From Candidatus Cloacimonadota bacterium (GTDB taxonomy: Bacteria > Hydrothermota > E44-bin80), in assembly GCA_004375785.1 (NCBI GenBank), contig SOKM01000187.1, positions 1 to 19,668 of the forward strand: a stretch of 19,668 bases of DNA, read 5' to 3'. Below the pieces are notes generated by a model, which did not search any database, had not been told where the DNA came from, and was given only the letters and a program-made list of their open reading frames with translations. Positions 7,776-14,175 of this stretch are shown here, piece after piece. Made by a program: the position numbers and the translations under genes. Within the stretch, counting starts at the first letter, position 1. Each line of letters starts with the position of its first letter.

Positions 7776-8219
7776 TCACTCTTTTTTTCTTTCATATCTT
7801 TTGGGGTTTCCCAGGAAGTAGGTTTCAACTGGATAATCGATTGCTCGCCCTGTTTTTGGATTGATAGGATAGTATCTCCTTCCGGCTCTGATACACCGCT
7901 GAAGACGATCACTCGTCATCAAAATGCCATGAAATATTCCATACTTTCGAATGGATTGTGTCATAAAATGGGAACAGGTCATAGTAAAATTGCAGGAAGG
8001 AGGTCCCTGTGGCGAGACATATAACTGATAAATGCGAACAAGTCCTGTGGAAACAAGTCTGATTTCAGATACTTGTTTAAAGGTAAAACTGGAAAGGTCA
8101 TGTTCGATACCTTTATTGGTATAGATAGGATTAACCTCAGTGATGAAGGTCAAATCGTTCATAATTTCAGTTTGGGAAACAGTAATAAGATAAAAAACCC
8201 CAAAGAATATATTTACCAT
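7776..8219 (-). CDS. yidD: YidD-like membrane protein insertion factor with extensions
   Basis: A 147-residue protein whose residues 58-112 match the YidD core: GLVRIYQLYVSPQGPPSC, then TCSHFMTQSIRKYG and GILMTSDRLQRC, compared with the usual LIRFYQRFISP-x-CRFYPSCSEYA...RLLRCHP. The three core cysteines (76, 82 and 109) are all present. YidD is a small inner-membrane-associated protein that aids YidC-dependent insertion and usually lies between rnpA and yidC. Two departures from the family are a hydrophobic, signal-like N-terminus plus ~40-residue extension (1-57) and a ~35-residue basic tail. The start overlaps the LolA-like stop by 7 bases, and there is no own ribosome binding site, so it is translationally coupled. 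The genome may hold a second, canonical yidD. Confidence 0.75.
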   Translation of the reverse strand: MVNIFFGVFYLITVSQTEIMNDLTFITEVNPIYTNKGIEHDLSSFTFKQVSEIRLVSTGLVRIYQLYVSPQGPPSCNFTMTCSHFMTQSIRKYGIFHGILMTSDRLQRCIRAGRRYYPINPKTGRAIDYPVETYFLGNPKRYERKKE

Positions 8220-8914
8220 TTGATTTTTTTTATCTCCGCATCAGAAGGAAGTTTAAAATTTTTTACTATATCTGGAAGATTTATGTTAAACTGCGGATTG
8301 TTATAGAAAATATTCTCAAGACTGGAATCTGCTTCTGCATATCGAACTGTAGATATCTTGAGAGGAAAATAGTTCACACCGTGTGTAATGTGGTTGTCAT
8401 AAAAAGATTTGCTACTAATTGAACCATCACTTTTTCTTGACTCTGCATAGGTAATTTTGTTAGAAACATATACCAGGATAAAATTACCCAGTTGTTTTGA
8501 TAACCTTTTGGGAGGATTCCACCAGGTTGTCAGGGTATCGGCATTTATTTCATGATTAGAAAGTGTATATCCTATGTCAGTCAATCCATAATCTTCTTTT
8601 ACTGCCCCCAAAAATGCCTGAAAAAATGAAGGGTAAGGAGGAAACCGAGTGGTAAAACAAAATCCTCGCTTCTCAACGGGATAATATATAATCAACTCAT
8701 CTTTACGATAAATCATCCATTGATTCACTGGTTCTCTAACAAAGACAACAATCTTTCCTGAAGCCTGGAAATAAACAGTACCTTTTATAATCTCTTGTCT
8801 ATCTTTTTCTCTTGAGTGTTTTTCAAAGTCAATCTGAATGCTTTTTAGAATCCGAGCATATATAACATCATTAAATGTTACAAAGAAAATTAATATAAAT
8901 ATAAAATCTCTCAT
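8213..8914 (-). CDS. LolA-like outer-membrane lipoprotein carrier family protein
   Basis: A 233-residue protein with a signal peptide (MRDFIFILIFFVTFNDVIYA). The mature part follows the LolA/LolB/YhdA beta-barrel pattern: KSIQIDFEKHSREKDRQEI, then KGTVYFQASGKIVVFVREP and MIYRKDELIIYYPVEK, corresponding to the G-x-hyxxPgKl... and dG-x-hhhYhP strands of LolA. LolA-type proteins carry acyl-chain lipids or lipoproteins through the periplasm. This one lacks obvious further identity, so the assignment rests on fold pattern. No clear ribosome binding site precedes the ATG. It is followed immediately by yidD and the TPR genes, which suggests that all four work on the envelope. Confidence 0.6.
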   Translation of the reverse strand: MRDFIFILIFFVTFNDVIYARILKSIQIDFEKHSREKDRQEIIKGTVYFQASGKIVVFVREPVNQWMIYRKDELIIYYPVEKRGFCFTTRFPPYPSFFQAFLGAVKEDYGLTDIGYTLSNHEINADTLTTWWNPPKRLSKQLGNFILVYVSNKITYAESRKSDGSISSKSFYDNHITHGVNYFPLKISTVRYAEADSSLENIFYNNPQFNINLPDIVKNFKLPSDAEIKKIKW

Positions 8915-8955
8915 TGTTATATACTACTCGAAAATATTGTTTGTTTTTTGCTTAA

Positions 8956-9471
8956 TTAATTTCCTGAGGAACCGTCTAAAAATGAACAACCGTCTGAAGA
9001 TCCGCAACTTTCGGAAGAACCACAACCTTCTAATCCACAGGATAAGTCCGGACCAGTACAACATTCACCGTCCTTTCCCTCCTTTGATACTACAATAACC
9101 AGGGCAGTAATTACGATTACACTTGAAATTCCAGTTCCTATTAGAGCATACCTCAACTGCAATGCTCTCCTCCTGGACTTGTATGCCTGTGTGTATGCCC
9201 ACACATAATCGTAAGATTTACCCATGAGCCTTTCCTGTTTAGGGGAAGGTACGATTAAATAAGCAGCTCCGAGAGTGTAAACTGTAAATATGCAACCGCA
9301 TCCCAGCCATGTAATCCTATTTATATCTTTTTCTGCATCGGCTTCAGCATCAGCTACAGCTCGAGCTACAATACCAGTGTCTTTTGTTTCCTGAGAAGGT
9401 AATTGAGAAGATGTTATAAGTACAATTACTGTTATACATTGAGCAATCGGTCTTTTTAATTTTTTCACCAT
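8956..9471 (-). CDS. Duplicated membrane protein with cysteine-rich tail (copy A)
   Basis: A 171-residue paralogue of the gene at 9665. N-terminal signal/anchor (VKKLKRPIAQCITVIVLIT), then an alanine/aspartate segment (AVADAEADAEKDINR), a first membrane helix (LGCGCIFTVYTLGAAYLIV), a conserved cytoplasmic-type motif (PSPKQERLMGKSYDYV, AYTQAYKSRRRALQLRYA), a second helix (IGTGISSVIVITALVIVV), and a tail of about 40 residues with seven cysteines among glycine and serine (GCGSSESCGSSDGCSF). The strong ribosome binding site GGAG and an own promoter (9536-9563) are duplicated from copy B. I do not recognise the family. The tail is longer and has more cysteines than in copy B, so it changed after duplication. 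Confidence 0.65.
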   Translation of the reverse strand: MVKKLKRPIAQCITVIVLITSSQLPSQETKDTGIVARAVADAEADAEKDINRITWLGCGCIFTVYTLGAAYLIVPSPKQERLMGKSYDYVWAYTQAYKSRRRALQLRYALIGTGISSVIVITALVIVVSKEGKDGECCTGPDLSCGLEGCGSSESCGSSDGCSFLDGSSGN

Positions 9472-9535
9472 CGTCTCTCCTTATTAGGTTTCAAAAATGA
9501 TTGTTTATCTCACATGCAAATCTTAATACAATTTG

Positions 9536-9563
9536 ATTATAAACAATCTATAATCAATGTCAA
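9536..9563 (-). promoter_or_regulatory. Promoter of copy A, TTGACA? -16- TATAAT (duplicated)
   Basis: On the minus strand TTGACA (9563-9558) and TATAAT (9541-9536) are separated by 16 bases. It matches the promoter before copy B in both boxes and spacing, and lies in the same duplicated block. Transcription would start about 58 bases upstream of the copy A start. Confidence 0.7.
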
Positions 9564-9568
9564 GGATT

Positions 9569-9660
9569 TTTTAATGAAGCTATTGCATGTTTGAGCCTTT
9601 TTCCAATTTTTATTTTCTGCCACAGATGTTTCATTAGTACTGAAACAAGACAAAAAATAC
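9569..9660 (-). pseudogene. Remnant of the 3' end of the synthase gene
   Basis: Read on the minus strand, this stretch encodes LVSVLMKHLWQKIKI, compared with LISVLIKHLWQKIKI at the end of the squalene/phytoene-synthase-like gene (stop at 10237). The parent's TGA stop has become GGA, and the frame continues to a later stop. It lies in the matching place relative to the copied promoter. It is a duplication footprint, not a gene. Confidence 0.8.
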
Positions 9661-9664
9661 TGGT

Positions 9665-10108
9665 TTAATCACCTGAGTAACCGTCTGAATCCGAACAACC
9701 TGAATAATTCGATCCGCACGTACTCCATTCTTTTATAAAAATAAAGGTACACCCTGCAGTTAGACCTGTTAACATACACCCTAACGAAGCATATGACGTT
9801 TGAATCCTTCTCTTCTCAGATTTGTAAGCATCTGTGTATGCCTGTACATATTCAGAAGATTTACCTATGAGTCTTTCATCCTTTTGCGGAGGTGTAAAAA
9901 GATAAGCAACACCTACGCCAAATATCGGAACGAAAAAACCGAATACTAACCAGTTATCTTTTTTTACATCCTTTTTTGCATCGGCTTCAGCATCTGCCCA
10001 AGCTTCTTCTATAATACTGTTCGCCTCCTGACCAATTAATTGAAAAGGAATTATAAGCATAATTACTAAAATAAACAGAACAAATGGTTTTTTTAATTTC
10101 TTCATCAT
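9665..10108 (-). CDS. Duplicated membrane protein with cysteine-containing tail (copy B)
   Basis: A 147-residue protein. Signal/anchor (MMKKLKKPFVLFILVIMLII), an acidic alanine segment (EEAWADAEADAKKD), a first hydrophobic helix (WLVFGFFVPIFGVGVAYLF), the motif PPQKDERLIGKSSEYV-QAYTDAYKSEKRR shared with copy A, a second hydrophobic helix (SLGCMLTGLTAGCTFIFI) and a short polar tail (CGSNYSGCSDSDGYSGD). The strongest conservation between copies is in the KxERLxGKSxxYVxAYTxAYKS block, which is probably the functional core. Own promoter at 10171-10198 and ribosome binding site GGAG five bases from ATG. Function unknown; I expect an inner-membrane protein linked to envelope assembly because of its neighbours. 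Confidence 0.65.
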   Translation of the reverse strand: MMKKLKKPFVLFILVIMLIIPFQLIGQEANSIIEEAWADAEADAKKDVKKDNWLVFGFFVPIFGVGVAYLFTPPQKDERLIGKSSEYVQAYTDAYKSEKRRIQTSYASLGCMLTGLTAGCTFIFIKEWSTCGSNYSGCSDSDGYSGD

Positions 10109-10170
10109 TGTCTCTCCTTTTAGGTTTCAAAAATGATTGTTTTCTCACATGCAAATCTTAATACAATGAG

Positions 10171-10198
10171 ATTATAAACATCTTCTTATTAATGTCAA
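10171..10198 (-). promoter_or_regulatory. Promoter of copy B, TTGACA-16-TATAAT
   Basis: On the minus strand TTGACA (10198-10193) and TATAAT (10176-10171) are separated by 16 bases. Transcription would start about 56 bases before the copy B start. It overlaps nothing else. The synthase gene ends 38 bases upstream. Confidence 0.75.
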
Positions 10199-10236
10199 GG
10201 ATTTTTTAATGAAGCTGTTGCCTGTTTGAGCCTTAT

Positions 10237-11094
10237 TCAAATTTTTATTTTCTGCCACAGATGTTTGATTAGTACTGAAATAAGAAGTAAAATCAACCTT
10301 ACTTTATCTTGCAAACGCATTGAGTACTTATCTTTTAATTGATATCCATCATCTTCAATCTGACGAAGAACTGTTTCATATCGAAAACAGTATAGATGAC
10401 CAATTATTTTAATTCGAAAAATAGGATTCTTATTGACTTTTGTCTTTCCTTTTTTAAAGTAGTCTTTTATAATCTCAATTTTGTCTTTTAACCATTTTTG
10501 AAAATTCTCATCAGGGGTTTGGTTGAGTCGAATATTATATTGTGCAATTTCTTCTTTAGAGATATTTATATATCCCAGCTTCTGGTCAATATTAAAGTCT
10601 CGTAGCATATGAGCCTGATGACAGGCATGAGCGAGTAAAGAATCCTCTTCTTGATATTTATATTTTGGCTCAACAAAGTATAAGAGTAGCTGAGTGTAGG
10701 CATTTCCTAAATTGATAGAATAGTGTTTCAATTCTTTCAAGGATACAACCCTGTTTTTCCGTTTAGTATCAAACTGAAATATTTGTAACATACAAAAAAT
10801 AAATGATTCTAATTTACATCTATGTCCACAATCATATTCTATTATTCGGACAATTAATCCGTTAGAGTCTATTTTGCAGTTTTTATAAAGGGTTTTTATA
10901 GCCCTACGCTGTCTGGATATGAAATTTATTTTCTCCTCCTCGCTTCTGTTTTTTTCATCAACAAAATCATCGAGCATTCTGAGATAGGAATATAAGAGGT
11001 AAGCATAGTGTCTGTCATCCTTTCTAAGATATAATTTAGCCAATAAAAATGTTACCCAATTGTGAGATTGAACCAATGACAAATTTTTCTTCAT
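10237..11094 (-). CDS. Squalene/phytoene-synthase-family protein
   Basis: A 285-residue all-helical isoprenoid synthase of the head-to-head (SQS/PSY) family. The first aspartate-rich motif is DDFVDE (42-47, in YLRMLDDFVDE) and the second region is HQAHMLRDFNIDQKLGYINIS (about 159-179), matching the family's N-I-x-RDh-x-ED-x-x-x-GRhYlP. The second aspartate of that motif is shifted (NID for xED). Enzymes of this family condense two prenyl diphosphates, or act on other substrates, for squalene, dehydrosqualene or phytoene. Which of these applies here cannot be told. It starts 29 bases after the DUF3419 gene and is probably cotranscribed. No desaturase or hopanoid cyclase gene is visible nearby. 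The last codons are duplicated downstream (see remnant). Confidence 0.75.
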   Translation of the reverse strand: MKKNLSLVQSHNWVTFLLAKLYLRKDDRHYAYLLYSYLRMLDDFVDEKNRSEEEKINFISRQRRAIKTLYKNCKIDSNGLIVRIIEYDCGHRCKLESFIFCMLQIFQFDTKRKNRVVSLKELKHYSINLGNAYTQLLLYFVEPKYKYQEEDSLLAHACHQAHMLRDFNIDQKLGYINISKEEIAQYNIRLNQTPDENFQKWLKDKIEIIKDYFKKGKTKVNKNPIFRIKIIGHLYCFRYETVLRQIEDDGYQLKDKYSMRLQDKVRLILLLISVLIKHLWQKIKI

Positions 11095-11123
11095 GTTTTA
11101 AGCCTTATTTTTTTGATGCCAGA

Positions 11124-12197
11124 TCATTGAACCTCCTCAATAATTAGTGAACTATAAAAAAACGCCCTATTCTGTAAGAATAAATTTCGGGAGATTTTGT
11201 CTAATGACTTTAAATGTTCTCTTAAGAATAGCGGAGATTCCCTTTTTTTAAGATTATTCCAGTAAACTAAACGAGCACCTTTTTCAGCAGAGTTTATAAT
11301 CATTTTTAATATAGTAACATATTGGTCATTACTCATATACTCAAAAATATCTGATAGATTAAATCCATCGAATTCTAACGTTCTGTTAGATTTTATTGCT
11401 TCGATTAAACTTCCCCTAAAAATCTTTAGTTTATTTAAATTATTATGGATTATCTCAAAATTTTCTCTGAGCAAGTAGAATGGCAGTGTTTTTTTAAAAT
11501 TTCCTCTGATAATGTACTCAAGATATGGATTATTATGTAAGGGTAAAGCAGTCAGAGCATATTCAGTTCTCTGCATCACATATTGTGCAATATCTCTTTT
11601 AACAGTTCTGTAGAATTCAGGCTTTCTTCCTAAATCTAAATATGTCATAACTGCACGGCTAAAGAATATCTTAAAAAATATCTTCCAGCACCAAGAGTTT
11701 ACCTCCTTGTTATAGAAATCAATCCGTTCAGTTTTATTCTTCTTCTTCAGCAGTTCATGCATCTTTCTTCTATTGAGGATAAAAGGTAAAATCCATTTTC
11801 TGAATAATCTATAATAGCCCTCAATTTTTCCTGCATGAATAATACCCTTACTTATAAAGTTGTAATTTTTGTCCCAGAAATTTCGTGATTCTCTGGATAA
11901 GAGATCTCGCACAATCTTATATGTTGAGATTCTGTCCTGGGCATCATTGATGCCCAAAAACTCTAAAACTTTCTCGTAAGTCAAATTTGCAAAAGCGGCT
12001 TTTCGTAATTCCAGGCAAGCAATCTGCGCTGGATTATTATCCACGGCTAAAACAAATGATGGGTTCTGACTCAAAATGCTCAGCGTATTATCGCCAGCAG
12101 AAGAGATAGAGAGATACGTTCCTCCTCTTTTTACATTCATTGCCTTTAAGAGAACATCTGTATCTTCCCAGCAATTAGAATAACGAATAACATTCAT
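11124..12197 (-). CDS. BtaA-like (DUF3419) SAM-dependent aminocarboxypropyl transferase
   Basis: A 357-residue protein. The N-terminus NCWED (8-12) and the nucleotide/SAM-binding stretch ISSAGDN (31-37) followed by VLAVDNNPAQIACLELRKAA (about 49-68) match the DUF3419/BtaA family, whose classic member transfers the 3-amino-3-carboxypropyl group of SAM to diacylglycerol, the first step in betaine-lipid (DGTS) synthesis. The C-terminal part has FDGFNLSDIFEYMS and ARLVYWNNL, both typical of the family. It is shorter than BtaA (about 415). The acceptor may not be diacylglycerol, since the neighbour is an isoprenoid synthase and no BtaB methyltransferase is seen. No good ribosome binding site precedes the ATG. 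It is the first gene of the minus-strand envelope run. Confidence 0.7.
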   Translation of the reverse strand: MNVIRYSNCWEDTDVLLKAMNVKRGGTYLSISSAGDNTLSILSQNPSFVLAVDNNPAQIACLELRKAAFANLTYEKVLEFLGINDAQDRISTYKIVRDLLSRESRNFWDKNYNFISKGIIHAGKIEGYYRLFRKWILPFILNRRKMHELLKKKNKTERIDFYNKEVNSWCWKIFFKIFFSRAVMTYLDLGRKPEFYRTVKRDIAQYVMQRTEYALTALPLHNNPYLEYIIRGNFKKTLPFYLLRENFEIIHNNLNKLKIFRGSLIEAIKSNRTLEFDGFNLSDIFEYMSNDQYVTILKMIINSAEKGARLVYWNNLKKRESPLFLREHLKSLDKISRNLFLQNRAFFYSSLIIEEVQ

Positions 12198-12275
12198 GTC
12201 GTAGAATAAGAGAAGAAATTAACAATCACAATTGAAATTTCCTGAAGCAACTAACTTGCTAAGATCAGTCCTTTT

Positions 12276-12304
12276 AATATAATTGAAAAGATAAATATTG
12301 TCAA
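12276..12304 (-). promoter_or_regulatory. Promoter TTGACA-17-TATATT for the DUF3419 operon
   Basis: On the minus strand TTGACA (12304-12299) and TATATT (12281-12276) are separated by 17 bases, giving a leader of roughly 70 bases. A second, weaker candidate (TTGTGA, 17 bases, TATTCT) at 12231-12203 ends 5 bases before the ATG and could give a leaderless message. Confidence 0.65.
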
Positions 12305-12398
12305 GTTCAAAAATCTCTGATTATTCGCCTTGTGAAATAAGATTATTCTCTAAAAGTTTCATAGATTGCCTCCACAGGTCTGCCCCTACAATCCAGGC

Positions 12399-12441
12399 GC
12401 AGAGCAAGCCATATTACCATACGGTACATGGCAAGCTCTGC
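12399..12441. repeat. Long imperfect hairpin downstream of the thiol-relay gene
   Basis: GCAGAGC (12399-12405) and GCCAT pair with ATGGC and GCTCTGC (12435-12441) around a short loop, with a two-base internal mismatch. It lies 3' of the terminator at 12450-12479 and may be part of the same intergenic repeat family. Confidence 0.55.
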
Positions 12442-12449
12442 TGCTCCAG

Positions 12450-12479
12450 AAAAAAGAAAAGCGAGGCAAGATGCCTCGC
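12450..12479 (-). terminator. Intrinsic terminator of the thiol-relay gene
   Basis: On the minus strand a perfect 8-bp stem GCGAGGCA/TGCCTCGC with a three-base loop is followed by TTTTCTTTTTT. It lies 34 bases after the stop codon at 12513-12515. The same stem recurs at 14111-14129. Confidence 0.85.
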
Positions 12480-12512
12480 CTGTTGTTTAGATTAGCGGGG
12501 TAACGCCTGCGG

Positions 12513-14003
12513 CTACCGGATGAGGATGAGGGAGATGGCGAGGGCGAGAAAGATAAGCGCAGTTGCTATTTTTAATATGAATGTCCTTTTTCTCATAAAA
12601 GCGTAGAGTTTTTCACTTGAAAGACCGATTACAAAGAGAAGGAAGAGTAGAAATATAGGAAATATAAAGGCAAGGTTATATAGAATGAGGAACCATAGTG
12701 CTTTTAGTTTCAAAGTAGATATTCCTGATACAAAAAAAATTGTAGGGATATAGACCTGACCCGTGCAGGAAAATTCAAGGAATGAGACAACTACGGCGGA
12801 AATGAAAGCACTTAAAACATAATTCTTTAGTTTTGATTTCTTAACAATTGTCTTTTCGATTCTTCTCCTTACCACTTTGGGCAGCCGCAATATAGACTTT
12901 TCAGGTCTTCCTCTGGCAAGCATAATTGCATCGATTATGCTTATTACAGCAAGGACAAATGCTAATCCGGCTATTGCATAATATAGAAAATGCCTTATTG
13001 AAGAGAAGAATTCAAGACCAACGATCTTGTAAAAGAAGAGTCCGATAAGTAGATAGACAAGAAAGAGAACAGAAACAAAGGTAATTCCTGTAACGATAAT
13101 TTCTCTTTTTGTTCTTCCGATGATTGTCATAAAAGAGAGGAAGAAAACGATGGTGGCAAAGGCACAGGGGTTCACGCCATCAACTAAGCCTGCAAGAAAA
13201 ACAACTATGACTCCAAAATTTTTGAACCTTTCAACAATTCCTGAATTCACAAATTTCTCGTATTTTTCACTTTTGACCCAGGGGGATGAGAATACTCTGT
13301 GTTGATTTTCTATAAGTATCTTCTCTATATTTTTCTCTGTAATTTCATCTTCAATAAGGAAAGTGTCACAGATAAAAATAGTGGGTGCGATAAGTCGTTC
13401 GTTATCTGGAACATTGTTTGCAATGGAAATGGCTTCCTGTACTTTTTGATGTTCTCTATTAAGTGAGTTGTATGTTTTAACAAAAATTTCAGGATATTTT
13501 TTCTTAAGATACAGAAGCATCTTTTCTGTTCTTTCACACTTTTTGCAGCCACCTTTTGTGAAGAAAGCAATCCAGATTCTCCGACTTAGCATTTCTTCCT
13601 GTAATTGAATAATAATTTCATCCTCCCAGCGGGGCTTCTCTTCACTTTTACCCCACTCAAGTGTTGAATCGGGAAGGGATGGTTCATCCGCCTCTTTTTT
13701 AATTTCCTCTAAGTTTTGAATGATTTCTTCGGGGAAAAAGAATTTTCTTCCTGAAACAATTACGGGAAAACCACTGCTTCTTTTTTGATAAATCTTCTCT
13801 GTTCTTAAAAGTAATTCGTAATTGTCGATGTTGTTAATATCGTAGAATTTAATTTCTTTATCTTCTAATGACAAAAAAAGAGAATCTGTAAGTATCCTGT
13901 AGCATTCTTCACAATCGGGTGCGTAAAAGACAATAATTCCTGCGTTAATTCTGTAAATGTTAAGGAAGGTAAAAAGGATAAAAAACCTTATAAGTTGTTT
14001 CAT
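12513..14003 (-). CDS. Membrane thiol-disulfide relay protein: two thioredoxin-like domains fused to a CcdA/DsbD-type membrane domain
   Basis: A 496-residue protein read from the ATG at 14003 (MKQLIR). A TTG six codons upstream is possible but lies within the promoter and has no ribosome binding site. Residues 1-20 form a signal/anchor. A first thioredoxin-like domain has CEEC (31-34) and a cis-proline loop GFPVIV. A second has CKKC (153-156) and IAPTIFI. From ~265 there are about six membrane helices with the two conserved membrane cysteines GVNPCAFAT (Cys280) and SCTGQVYIPT (Cys413) of the CcdA/DsbD electron-conducting domain. It should pass electrons from the cytoplasm to periplasmic thiols. 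The final codon and TAG stop overlap a GC-rich repeat (CGGTAGCCGCAGGCG). Confidence 0.85.
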   Translation of the reverse strand: MKQLIRFFILFTFLNIYRINAGIIVFYAPDCEECYRILTDSLFLSLEDKEIKFYDINNIDNYELLLRTEKIYQKRSSGFPVIVSGRKFFFPEEIIQNLEEIKKEADEPSLPDSTLEWGKSEEKPRWEDEIIIQLQEEMLSRRIWIAFFTKGGCKKCERTEKMLLYLKKKYPEIFVKTYNSLNREHQKVQEAISIANNVPDNERLIAPTIFICDTFLIEDEITEKNIEKILIENQHRVFSSPWVKSEKYEKFVNSGIVERFKNFGVIVVFLAGLVDGVNPCAFATIVFFLSFMTIIGRTKREIIVTGITFVSVLFLVYLLIGLFFYKIVGLEFFSSIRHFLYYAIAGLAFVLAVISIIDAIMLARGRPEKSILRLPKVVRRRIEKTIVKKSKLKNYVLSAFISAVVVSFLEFSCTGQVYIPTIFFVSGISTLKLKALWFLILYNLAFIFPIFLLFLLFVIGLSSEKLYAFMRKRTFILKIATALIFLALAISLILIR

Positions 14004-14009
14004 GAAAAA

Positions 14010-14038
14010 CTTATAACACAAAAGAAGTATCTTTTCAA
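14010..14038 (-). promoter_or_regulatory. Leaderless promoter TTGAAA-17-TATAAG before the thiol-relay gene
   Basis: On the minus strand TTGAAA (14038-14033), 17 bases, and TATAAG with a TG extension (14015-14010) are followed by six bases and then the ATG at 14003. Transcription should begin at or within a base of the start codon. There is no ribosome binding site. Confidence 0.65.
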
Positions 14039-14106
14039 GAAATTACTTTAGAAAAAAAGGGCAGATGAATCCCGTTAGAGCAATGGATGTATCTGCTCTT
14101 ACAATC

Positions 14107-14150
14107 AAAAGCGAGGCAGGATGCCTCGCCCTGAACCATACGGTTCAGGG
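14107..14150 (-). terminator. Intrinsic terminator of the PorV-like gene plus second hairpin
   Basis: On the minus strand GCGAGGCA/TGCCTCGC (14129-14111) is followed by TTTT. Directly before it lies a second perfect stem (CCCTGAACC/GGTTCAGGG, 14129-14150). The first stem is the same as the terminator at 12450-12479, as is the following CTCGCCTGTTGTTTAGAT stretch. The second stem is extra. Confidence 0.75.
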
Positions 14151-14175
14151 CTCGCCTGTTGTTTAGATATGCAGA

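Larger units (their letters stand above)
8956..10296. repeat. Tandem duplication, two units of about 630-700 bp
   Basis: Unit 1 is about 8956-9660 and unit 2 about 9665-10296. Each holds a paralogous gene, its 60-base leader and promoter, and the last ~20 codons of the synthase. The non-coding parts (9472-9660 against 10109-10296) are nearly identical over long runs, for example the ggtttcaaaaatgattgttt and cacatgcaaatcttaataca stretches. The proteins have diverged more, mainly in the tails. Confidence 0.85.

Noticed and set aside
12298..12495. Plus-strand open frame of 65 codons
   Set aside because: It spans the promoter of the DUF3419 gene and the terminator hairpin, has no ribosome binding site and shows no protein-like pattern.
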